This document shows, piece by piece, positions 57,189 to 64,000 of a stretch of 64,000 bases of DNA (within the stretch, counting starts at the first letter, position 1; every line of letters begins with the position of its first letter). The notes beneath the pieces were generated by a model. The model did not search any database. It worked only from the letters and a program-made list of their open reading frames with translations, and was not told where the DNA came from. Origin of the DNA: an uncultured Burkholderiales bacterium. Its GTDB lineage: Bacteria > Pseudomonadota > Gammaproteobacteria > Burkholderiales > Burkholderiaceae_C. The position numbers were made by a program, and so were the translations under genes. The stretch lies in the NCBI GenBank assembly GCA_903876885.1, contig CAIRBP010000112.1:1-64000 (forward strand). Direction: 5' to 3'.

Positions 57189-60137
57189 TTAGTTCGGTAA
57201 TTTTGACAACTGGGCTTCTAATTTAACAAGCGTCTGCTCAAAATCTGCCATCCTTTTTCTTTCCTGCTCTATCACCGCTGGAGGGGCCTTAGCCACAAAG
57301 GCCTCATTAGATAGTTTGATATTACCTTTGGAAAGCTCGGTCTGAATTCTTAGTATTTCCTTACCCAGTCTTGCGCGCTCTGCGGCCGCATCGACTTGAA
57401 TAAATAGACACATCCTTACTTTTCCCACCACCGCAACGGGTGAGGACTCACTGCTCTTGCTCCACAAGGACTCATCCTCGAAGAGTTGGATATCACTGAG
57501 CTTGGCAAGGGTCTTTAGGGCGGGCACCATTGTCTGAACTCTCTCATCGGCTCCAAGCACTAAAAGTGGTAGCTTGGTGGCTGGGGACACGCCCATTTCA
57601 CCTCTAAGATTTCTGCAAGCATCAACGAGCCCTTTTAAGTCCTGAACATACAGTTCGGCATCCGTGTCAATTCGTTCGGGCTGACTTACAGGGTACGCAG
57701 CAATTGAAACCGAAGGGCGCTCAGCCTCTTCCTTACTAACTCTTCCTGCAACAGGTGCAACTTTTTGCCATAACTCCTCTGTGATAAAAGGAATGATGGG
57801 GTGTGCAAGTCTAAGCAACGTCTCAAGTGTTCGAATTAAAGTACGACGAGTAGCTCTTTGTACAGCTATCTCCCCGCCCATGATTTGTACTTTGGCAATC
57901 TCTAAATACCAATCGCAAAACTCATTCCAAACAAACTCATAAATTGAATTAGCAACAATATCTAATCTGTAGTCTTTAAAGCCTTGCTCTACCTGTGCCT
58001 CAAGTCTTTGTAAGTGAGAGACGATCCAACGATCAGGTTGACTAAAGGACATGTAGCCGTGCGCTTTGCCGCCAACACTGCACTCTTCTTTGGTGTGGGG
58101 CATTAGTCCACAGTCTTGACCTTCGCAGTTCATCAATACAAAGCGCGTTGCATTCCAAAGTTTGTTGCAAAAGTTTCTGTAGCCCTCGCATCTCTTGCTG
58201 TCAAAGTTAATGCTTCTTCCAAGCGTCGCCATAGATGCGAACGTAAAACGAAGCGCATCGGCTCCGTAGCTTGGTATGCCCTTTGGAAATTCTTTCTCCG
58301 TATCCTTCCTAACTTGCCCCGCAGTCTCGGGTCTGCGAAGTCCAACCACTCGCTTTTCTAAAAGTGGTCCAAGCTCAATGCCGTCGATCAAATCTACAGG
58401 ATCTAATACGTTACCCTCAGACTTACTCATCTTTTTGCCACTGGCGTCCAAGACAAGTCCGTGGATATAGACTTTCTTAAAAGGTACACGCCCTGTGAAA
58501 TGAGTGGTCATCATGATCATTCGCGCAACCCAGAAGAAAATAATGTCATACCCAGTCACGAGCACTGAACTGGGTAGGTAAAGATCTAGGTCTTCACCAC
58601 TCTTGGGCCAGCCAAGTGTAGAGAAAGGGACAAGCGCTGAGGAATACCAGGTATCGAGTACATCTGGGTCTCGGCGAAGCGATTTGCCCGGAGCCTGTGC
58701 CTGCGCCTCGGCCTCGGTCTTGGCAACGTATACGTTGCCGTCCTCATCGTACCAAGCCGGGATTTGATGCCCCCACCAAAGTTGGCGACTGATACACCAG
58801 TCTTGAATATTGTTCATCCACTGGTTGTAAGTATTCACCCAGTTCTCTGGCACAAACTGCACATCACCCGACTCGACTGCACGCACTGCCTTTGCTGCAA
58901 TACTGTGGCCTGTTGGATCACCCTCGCCCACTTTGTTCATTGCTATGAACCACTGATCCGTGAGCATCGGCTCTACCACCTGCCCTGTTCTGGCACAAAT
59001 GGGGAGCATCAGTTTATGCGGCTTAATCTCGACTAGGAGACCCATTTCTTTGAGATCTTTTAAGATGACTTTACGTGCTTCAAAACGGTCTAGACCACGA
59101 TATGCGGCAGGTCCGTTGTCATTGATCTTCGCGTCTAGAGTAAAAATCGTTACGAGCTCGAGTTGATGTCTTTGCGCACAGGCGTAGTCATTAAAGTCAT
59201 GTGCACCGGTGATTTTGACCACTCCGGAACCAAAGCTTGGATCCACAAATGAGTCTGCAATTATTGGGATGCGTCGGCTACAAAGCGGTAACTCAACGAG
59301 AGTTCCTATTAGGTGGGTATAACGTGCGTCATCAGGGTGTACAGCGAGCGCTGAATCTCCGAGCAAGGTCTCTGGCCGAGTTGTTGCAATAGTTAATCCG
59401 CTTTGCATTTGTCCTTCTATAGATTTAGGACCCTCAGCAAAGGGGTAACTGATGTAGTACATGTTGCCCTGGGACTCGCGGCTCTCAACCTCCAAATCGC
59501 TTACCGCTGTACTAAGCACAGGATCCCAATTGACGAGGCGTTTACCGCGGTAAATTAATTTTTGTTTGTACAAAGTTACAAACGTATCAACCACAACCTC
59601 TGAGAGCTTGGGATCCATAGTGAAATACTCTCGAGACCAGTCTACGCTGTCGCCCATTCTCCTCATTTGAGAGGTGATCGTATTACCGCTTTGCTCCTTC
59701 CACTCCCAGACCTTTTTAATAAAGTTTTGGCGGGCCAACTCCGGTGTTGTGCCCATATCATGACGACTGACCCCTTGCTCTTGCAACTGACGCTCAACCA
59801 CAATTTGGGTTGCAATACCTGCATGGTCCGTACCCGGGATCCAAGCGGTATTGAAACCACTCATGCGGTGGTACCGCGTGAGCGTATCCATAATCGTTTG
59901 ATTAAAAGCGTGCCCCATGTGCAAAGTACCCGTCACATTCGGGGGAGGTAACTGAATGGAGAAGGCAGGCGCGCCGGTCTGGGCCTTACCGCTACCCTTG
60001 GCTCCTGCGAGCGCATAGCCCCTTCGCTCCCACTCTGGGCCCCAATGTGCCTCAATGGCTGATGGCTCAAAGGACTTTGGAAGGCTATTCAGTCCGGGCT
60101 GTTCTAGCGGGGTGGACTCTGGGGTGGTTTGGCTCAT
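57189..60137 (-). CDS. valS: Valyl-tRNA synthetase
   Basis: Class Ia synthetase of 982 residues (E. coli 951). HIGH is seen as [19 protein letters not shown] (HMGH at 73-76), the editing domain as [20 protein letters not shown], the KMSKS loop as [15 protein letters not shown], and the C-terminal coiled coil as the helical tail [26 protein letters not shown]. An N-terminal ~25-residue extension precedes the ValRS core. No T-box or attenuator is apparent in the 344-bp upstream region. Convergent with tusA, 13 bp apart. Confidence 0.98.
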   Translation of the reverse strand: MSQTTPESTPLEQPGLNSLPKSFEPSAIEAHWGPEWERRGYALAGAKGSGKAQTGAPAFSIQLPPPNVTGTLHMGHAFNQTIMDTLTRYHRMSGFNTAWIPGTDHAGIATQIVVERQLQEQGVSRHDMGTTPELARQNFIKKVWEWKEQSGNTITSQMRRMGDSVDWSREYFTMDPKLSEVVVDTFVTLYKQKLIYRGKRLVNWDPVLSTAVSDLEVESRESQGNMYYISYPFAEGPKSIEGQMQSGLTIATTRPETLLGDSALAVHPDDARYTHLIGTLVELPLCSRRIPIIADSFVDPSFGSGVVKITGAHDFNDYACAQRHQLELVTIFTLDAKINDNGPAAYRGLDRFEARKVILKDLKEMGLLVEIKPHKLMLPICARTGQVVEPMLTDQWFIAMNKVGEGDPTGHSIAAKAVRAVESGDVQFVPENWVNTYNQWMNNIQDWCISRQLWWGHQIPAWYDEDGNVYVAKTEAEAQAQAPGKSLRRDPDVLDTWYSSALVPFSTLGWPKSGEDLDLYLPSSVLVTGYDIIFFWVARMIMMTTHFTGRVPFKKVYIHGLVLDASGKKMSKSEGNVLDPVDLIDGIELGPLLEKRVVGLRRPETAGQVRKDTEKEFPKGIPSYGADALRFTFASMATLGRSINFDSKRCEGYRNFCNKLWNATRFVLMNCEGQDCGLMPHTKEECSVGGKAHGYMSFSQPDRWIVSHLQRLEAQVEQGFKDYRLDIVANSIYEFVWNEFCDWYLEIAKVQIMGGEIAVQRATRRTLIRTLETLLRLAHPIIPFITEELWQKVAPVAGRVSKEEAERPSVSIAAYPVSQPERIDTDAELYVQDLKGLVDACRNLRGEMGVSPATKLPLLVLGADERVQTMVPALKTLAKLSDIQLFEDESLWSKSSESSPVAVVGKVRMCLFIQVDAAAERARLGKEILRIQTELSKGNIKLSNEAFVAKAPPAVIEQERKRMADFEQTLVKLEAQLSKLPN

Positions 60138-60481
60138 ACTTGGACACTTTTGATGAAATTGATATTATTTTTTACAGAAAACAGGCTCAAATCGCACAGT
60201 TTTTGAAAAAGCATAAAACACAAAGAAATTAGGCTTCAAAGAAAGGGCTTCCCAACTAAGGGAATTGCAATTACGATAGGACTATATTCTTCAAAGCGCC
60301 TTAAACGCAAAAGGGTAGATTTTAACGGGCTTGCACTGTATATATCCGTTTATGGCTCTCCCACCCCATGAAATCTACACAGGAAGGAATGAGTTTAGAA
60401 AAAAGCCTCAAAAAGGGCGTCAACCCAAGCCCTGCGTAGCGCGTTAAAGATTTATCAACCCTAATTCTTTAAGGGAGACAT
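60138..60481. other. Intergenic region between valS and the Gly-rich gene
   Basis: 344 bp between divergent genes. No established feature was found. It contains an AT-rich first part (valS promoter side), a possible extended -10 TGTATATAT near 60330, and a 23-codon frame at 60368-60439 (listed separately at low confidence). An AAGGGAGA ribosome binding site ends the region. Confidence 0.5.
60368..60439 (+). CDS. Possible short ORF/leader peptide (23 codons)
   Basis: ATG AAA TCT ... GCG TAG encodes a Lys-rich 23-residue peptide, or 16 residues from an internal ATG (60389) that follows AGGAAGGA closely. It lies upstream of the Gly-rich gene. Nothing beyond frame and ribosome-binding-like sequence supports it; it may be chance. 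Confidence 0.15.
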   Translation: MKSTQEGMSLEKSLKKGVNPSPA

Positions 60482-60865
60482 ATGATGAAAAAATTATTTA
60501 TTGTTCTTTTAACTGCTTTAAGCCTTTTAGCAACAGCTAACAGTTTCGCATGGGGTGGACACGGCGGTTACTACGGCGGCTACGGGTACCGCGGCGGTTA
60601 CGCTTATCGTGGTGGCTACGGAATAGCACCTTTTGTTGCTGGAGCGTTAATTGGCGGCGCTGTGGTCGGAGCCAGCTACGCCTCCCCCGTCTACTACTCA
60701 TCCCCCGTGGTAGTTTCGCCCCAGACAGTATATGTGCAGCCCCAGGTTGCGATGCCAGCTGTGCCATTAGCTTCTGTGCAACCTCGCGCTTATTACTGCG
60801 CTACGTCCCAAAATTACTATCCTATCGTGCAAACTTGTAGCGTGCCTTGGCAAGAGACAAACTAG
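60482..60865 (+). CDS. Secreted Gly/Tyr-rich small protein
   Basis: A 127-residue hypothetical protein. It has a Sec signal peptide (MMKKLFIVLLTALSLLATANSFA), then a Gly-Tyr-Arg-rich segment (GGYYGGYGYRGGYAYRGGYG), a hydrophobic glycine-rich stretch (FVAGALIGGAVVGASYA) that could insert in a membrane, a Pro/Val/Tyr-rich region, and a C-terminal CATSQNYYPIVQTCSVPW with two cysteines that could form a disulfide. Similar small proteins with YYPxVxxCxxxW endings occur widely in betaproteobacteria; the function is unknown. Strong AAGGGAGA ribosome binding site. Confidence 0.75.
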   Translation: MMKKLFIVLLTALSLLATANSFAWGGHGGYYGGYGYRGGYAYRGGYGIAPFVAGALIGGAVVGASYASPVYYSSPVVVSPQTVYVQPQVAMPAVPLASVQPRAYYCATSQNYYPIVQTCSVPWQETN

Positions 60866-60889
60866 GCTCTAGGCTAGCAAGGGGGGGGC

Positions 60890-61528
60890 TTACCCCCTGC
60901 GCCCACCAAACTCAGGCCTATCATTGTCATCGGGTAGCAAAGTCTTGGTTCCCTCACCTGAGATTCTCTTTAAACGCCACTCCATTTTGCGCTCACTCCA
61001 CTTCTTAAGCCTGTCGTGGGCTGTTTCGCTCTCGCGAAGCATATGAGCTTCATCAGCAGTTTGAGCGGTCAACTCAAGCCGGATACCGTTTGGATCGAAG
61101 AAATAGATACTTTTAAAAATATGGTGATCCGTTACACCAAGTACCTCAATGTTATGTGCTATTAACCTTTTCTTTGTGTTCTCTAAATCCTGTTCGGAGT
61201 TGACTCTGAATGCAATATGATTGACCCAAGCAGGTGTATTGGGTGAGGGCTGAGCGGCCTCATCATCTCCCAAATCAAAGAAAGCGATAAAGGATCCGTC
61301 TTGTAATCTAAAAAAGAAATGGGTGTAGGGACAATATTCCCCGGTGCTAGGTACATGATCGCTTTGGATGATGTGAAAGAGCGGCAAACCCAGTATGTCC
61401 TCATAAAAATGCCTAGTCTCCTCAGCATCCCTTGACCGGTACGCGTAGTGATGCAGTTGCAATACCGGTGCAGCAGGCGGCAACGGTGCCCGCTCTTGTC
61501 TACCCTCAGTACTTTCAACCTTGTACAT
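60890..61528 (-). CDS. VOC superfamily (glyoxalase/bleomycin resistance-like) protein
   Basis: A 212-residue vicinal-oxygen-chelate-fold protein. The N-terminal motif LHHYAYRSRDAEETRHFYEDILGLPLFH has the first metal His, NHIAFRVNSEQDLENTKKRL the second, and FDPNGIRLELTAQT the Glu. A C-terminal Arg/Lys-rich tail (RLKKWSERKMEWRLKRISGEG) is longer than the minimal fold. It may be a dioxygenase or isomerase with unknown substrate. A G8 run at 60881-60888 abuts its stop. Start ATG at 61528. Confidence 0.82.
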   Translation of the reverse strand: MYKVESTEGRQERAPLPPAAPVLQLHHYAYRSRDAEETRHFYEDILGLPLFHIIQSDHVPSTGEYCPYTHFFFRLQDGSFIAFFDLGDDEAAQPSPNTPAWVNHIAFRVNSEQDLENTKKRLIAHNIEVLGVTDHHIFKSIYFFDPNGIRLELTAQTADEAHMLRESETAHDRLKKWSERKMEWRLKRISGEGTKTLLPDDNDRPEFGGRRG

Positions 61529-61933
61529 TACTAGCGCCTTTTGTTATTGATGGGGAATGTCATAACTATAAATTAAGTGAGAGGAGATGCAAATCCACAC
61601 AAACCCAATGAACGAAAACCCCAACCCATAGGGGGTAAATATGAGCGTAGCGAGCATTTTTTATAGGAGGGTAACCCCAAGGTATTAATTAGCTCAAGCG
61701 AGAGTGGACCCCCATTTATCCAAAGCTATCTTTTCTTGGCACGTGATTCGGTTTTGATCTTGTTTGGAACAAAATCCCTTGATTATCTTCCCTTAATTTA
61801 CACGCAACAATCTGATTACTTTTCAACCAAACTAGAATTAGCGTTAAACATATATGTAAGCCGTAAAGCACCTAGACTTGGTGAGCTTTATGAGTACCCA
61901 CCGATTGTTAAGTCACACCGAAACTACAAATTT
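61529..61933. other. Intergenic region upstream of yaaA
   Basis: 405 bp between the VOC gene and the preferred yaaA start. No confident gene. It includes the C/G-rich stretch CCCCAACCCATAGGGGGT, a 15-codon frame with a good ribosome binding site (61641-61688, separate entry), and a frame open to yaaA from 61736 that could extend YaaA by 66 residues; that part resembles no family I know and is not adopted. Confidence 0.5.
61641..61688 (+). CDS. Possible 15-codon leader ORF upstream of yaaA
   Basis: ATGAGCGTAGCGAGC... encodes MSVASIFYRRVTPRY. AGGGGG lies 5 nt before the ATG, an unusually good ribosome binding site for non-coding DNA, and an AGGAGG occurs within the frame. No further support. 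Confidence 0.2.
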   Translation: MSVASIFYRRVTPRY

Positions 61934-62713
61934 ATGCTTTTCTTACTATCGCCTGCAAAAACTCTAGACTACGAGAGCAAACTCCCCAAGGATACGCCTA
62001 CCCCAACGGAGCCTTTATTTAAGAAGCAATCGGCTGAGTTGATTGCTATTTTAAGAAAATGTTCTAAAAAAGAAATCGGTGAGTTAATGAGTATCAGCGA
62101 GACCTTGGCAGAGCTAAATCACAAGCGCTATTTGGACTGGACTCCAACGTTTACTCAGAAAAACTCTCGCCCCGCGTTGCTTGCTTTTGACGGCGATGTA
62201 TACGAAGGCTTTAATGCATCTACCCTTAAACCCAAAGAATTAGCCTGGGCTCAGGACCATCTTGCAATCTTAAGCGGGCTATACGGCGTGCTTAGACCTT
62301 TAGATAAGATGCAACCTTACCGCTTGGAGATGGGCACAAAACTCAAGAACCAAGCCGGTGCAAATCTTTATAAATTTTGGGGTTCTAATTTATCCAACTA
62401 TTTAAACGAACGACTACAGGGTGAAAAAAATCCTATCGTTGTTAACCTTGCCTCTCAAGAGTATTTCAAATCGGTTGATCTAAAAGCGCTCAATGCAAAA
62501 GTAATTGAGTGTGTGTTTGAACAGGAAAAATCAGGGAACTTTAAAATCATAAGCTTCCTAGCCAAACGCGCCAGAGGGCTGATGGCAAGGTACGCCGTCG
62601 AGCACCAAATTAAAACACCAGCGGGTTTACAAAAATTTAATTATGAGGGCTACCGTTTCGAACCCTCTTTGTCTTCATCAGATAAACTGGTTTTTAGAAA
62701 ACAAAGCGTTTAA
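61934..62713 (+). CDS. yaaA: Peroxide stress protein YaaA (DUF328)
   Basis: A 259-residue YaaA, near the E. coli length of 258, starting at MLFLLSPAKTLDYESKL. Family blocks are ALLAFDGDVYEGFNASTL, LAILSGLYGVLRPLDKMQPYRLEMGTKL, VVNLASQEYFKSV and IISFLAKRARGLMARY. In E. coli YaaA lowers free iron and protects DNA during H2O2 stress and is induced by OxyR. The track ORF starts 66 residues earlier, but that part matches no family known to me. Upstream of queF on the same strand, 34 bp apart. Confidence 0.93.
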   Translation: MLFLLSPAKTLDYESKLPKDTPTPTEPLFKKQSAELIAILRKCSKKEIGELMSISETLAELNHKRYLDWTPTFTQKNSRPALLAFDGDVYEGFNASTLKPKELAWAQDHLAILSGLYGVLRPLDKMQPYRLEMGTKLKNQAGANLYKFWGSNLSNYLNERLQGEKNPIVVNLASQEYFKSVDLKALNAKVIECVFEQEKSGNFKIISFLAKRARGLMARYAVEHQIKTPAGLQKFNYEGYRFEPSLSSSDKLVFRKQSV

Positions 62714-62747
62714 AATAGACCGTTTGTTATAAGACACACTCACCTTA

Positions 62748-63653
62748 ATGTCCGCTGAAACTCCCCACACAAAGACTGCTCCTACAACCACACATAAACC
62801 AATGGCCAAACTTTTGGGGGAGCTTGGTGAGCTTGGTAAAGCCTCGAGCTACGTCAACACCTATTCGCCTTCGCTTATTTTTCCCATTGAGCGTGCACCC
62901 ACCCGTGAACTCATGGGAATCAAAGGTACGCCCACCTTTATGGGCGCAGACCTTTGGACTGCGTATGAGCTGAGTTGGTTGACTCTGCGGGGCAAGCCAG
63001 AGGTTGCGATCGCTCGCTTCATCATCCCTTGTGAGTCCACTCATATCGTTGAGAGTAAATCATTCAAACTCTATTTAAATAGTTTTAACGCCTCAAAATT
63101 TGAAAGTAAAGAGCAAGTTAAAGAATGTTTAGAAAAAGACCTTACAAAAGCCGTATGGACCGGTTCAGCTCCTAGGACGGGCGTTAGTGTGCAAATTCTC
63201 CTGCCCTCAGAATTCTCTCAATACCAAACTCGAGAACTCGAGGGATTGAGCCTGGACAGAATGGATTTGGAGTGCAGCGTTTATCACCCCGCCCCAGATC
63301 TCTTAAGTGCTGCCTTTGATGAGCAACCGGTTAAAGAGATTTTAAAGAGTGATCTTCTGAAAAGTAATTGTTTAGTGACTGGACAACCCGATTGGGGAAG
63401 CGTTCAAATCAGCTACTACGGCCCCCAAATCGATCAGCCAAGCTTACTAAGATACTTGGTTAGTTTTAGGGATCACAACGAGTTTCATGAGCCCTGTGTA
63501 GAGCGTATCTATAACGATATTTGGACTCGTTGCAAACCAGTGGAACTAAGTGTGCTGGGTTGTTATACAAGAAGGGGCGGCGTAGATATCAGCCCCTTCA
63601 GAACCAGCAAGCCTGGTCCGCTCCCCTCGCATCACCGCACTGCAAGACAGTAA
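62748..63653 (+). CDS. queF: NADPH-dependent 7-cyano-7-deazaguanine reductase QueF (preQ0 reductase)
   Basis: Reduces preQ0 to preQ1 in queuosine biosynthesis. The 301-residue form is the two-tunnel-fold type of E. coli (282). The catalytic Cys is in [20 protein letters not shown], and the C-terminal part shows [28 protein letters not shown] and [19 protein letters not shown]. The N-terminal half has [41 protein letters not shown]. No other queuosine genes are in the window. It lies 34 bp after yaaA and is convergent with dinB. Confidence 0.95.
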   Translation: MSAETPHTKTAPTTTHKPMAKLLGELGELGKASSYVNTYSPSLIFPIERAPTRELMGIKGTPTFMGADLWTAYELSWLTLRGKPEVAIARFIIPCESTHIVESKSFKLYLNSFNASKFESKEQVKECLEKDLTKAVWTGSAPRTGVSVQILLPSEFSQYQTRELEGLSLDRMDLECSVYHPAPDLLSAAFDEQPVKEILKSDLLKSNCLVTGQPDWGSVQISYYGPQIDQPSLLRYLVSFRDHNEFHEPCVERIYNDIWTRCKPVELSVLGCYTRRGGVDISPFRTSKPGPLPSHHRTARQ

Positions 63654-63681
63654 ACAGATTTGAAGATTGGTTTAAATATCT

Positions 63682-64000
63682 TTAAAACAATTCTTCATTA
63701 ACACCCAGTTGAACGCTTTGCTGCCCCTCTTTGCCTGTGGCTTGTGAATTGAGACGATGCGCCTCCTCCAAGCTCATCAAGGACCCCATTCGAACGCCCA
63801 ATAAACGAATCCTTTTACTGAGATCCACACGCTTTAAGAGTTGACCAGCAAACTGTCTGATTTGTTTAGGATCATCTGTTGGCAGATCAATGGTTTGATC
63901 TCTTGTGACTGTTTTGAAGTTATCGTATTTGAGTTTGATACCGACTGTTTTACCCAGATACCCTTTGCGTTTGAGATCGCTGGCCACTTGCTCACACAGC
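63682..64000 (-). CDS. dinB: DNA polymerase IV, C-terminal part (3' end inside, 5' end beyond window)
   Basis: C-terminal 105 codons of a Y-family polymerase. LCEQVASDLKRKGYLGKTVGIKLKYDNFKTVTRDQTI is the little-finger domain, and LLGVRMGSLMSLEE the following conserved strand. The frame stays open to the right edge; the track's Met (GTG at 63985-63987) is internal. The missing part carries the palm and thumb with the catalytic acids. DinB bypasses lesions and causes frameshifts. Convergent with queF, 28 bp apart. Confidence 0.93.
   Translation of the reverse strand, partial: LCEQVASDLKRKGYLGKTVGIKLKYDNFKTVTRDQTIDLPTDDPKQIRQFAGQLLKRVDLSKRIRLLGVRMGSLMSLEEAHRLNSQATGKEGQQSVQLGVNEELF

Noticed and set aside
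61736-61933. 66-residue N-terminal extension of YaaA
   Set aside because: YaaA normally begins at MLFLLSPAKTL; the extension matches nothing and has no ribosome binding site.

Overview
The window reads as chromosomal DNA of a betaproteobacterium of the order Burkholderiales with an unusually moderate, AT-leaning base composition. The order is inferred from protein style and gene order: xseB-ispA-dxs divergent from a Rieske oxygenase gene, trxB/ftsK-lolA-rarA, orphan Bug (TctC-type) binding proteins, a CDP-glucoseen-reductase-like flavoprotein, a TrmL gene near a BioC-like methyltransferase. Low-GC freshwater Burkholderiales such as Polynucleobacter or relatives fit best, but the genus cannot be fixed by eye.

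Layout. 1-5.6 kb: end of a nitroreductase-family gene, a MaoC-type hydratase, trmL, a BioC-like methyltransferase and the isoprenoid operon xseB-ispA-dxs. 5.8-13 kb: Rieske oxygenase, sulfurtransferase, then an accessory-looking stretch with two Bug binding proteins, a TauD-type dioxygenase, a Crp/Fnr regulator, a cupin and a divergent SDR. 13.3-23.4 kb: an operon of a DMT transporter followed by recC, recB and recD. 23.7-31.6 kb: quinone oxidoreductase, then ribF-ileS-lspA, an HNH nuclease, a class II glutamine amidotransferase and purN. 31.9-41 kb: an RsmB-type rRNA methyltransferase, a fatty acid desaturase, rpmB-rpmG with a structured leader, trxB, ftsK-lolA-rarA. 41-44.8 kb: livH-livM-livG-livF branched-chain amino acid transporter, without a binding protein. 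44.9-55.2 kb: dnaB with a long acidic N-terminal extension, an iron-sulfur flavoprotein reductase, an SDR-type epimerase, an Old Yellow Enzyme homologue, a lipoprotein, an exported creatininase-family protein, a sterol-desaturase-family protein, a CDF cation exporter and a cytochrome b561. 55.2-64 kb: tRNA-Leu(CAA), cysM-nudix-tusA, valS, a Gly/Tyr-rich secreted protein, a VOC protein, yaaA, queF and the C-terminal end of dinB.

Most of the window is ordinary housekeeping sequence. No CRISPR array, prophage, insertion sequence or recognisable defence island was seen. The points most worth a second look are a G9 homopolymer inside recD that could act as a slippage switch, a nearly perfect 14-bp stem in the rpmB-rpmG leader RNA, the tandem-repeat-bearing acidic extension of DnaB, several palindromes upstream of regulators and transporters, an SDR that lacks the YxxxK catalytic pair, an A-C mismatch in the acceptor stem of tRNA-Leu, and a probably leaderless CDF transporter gene.
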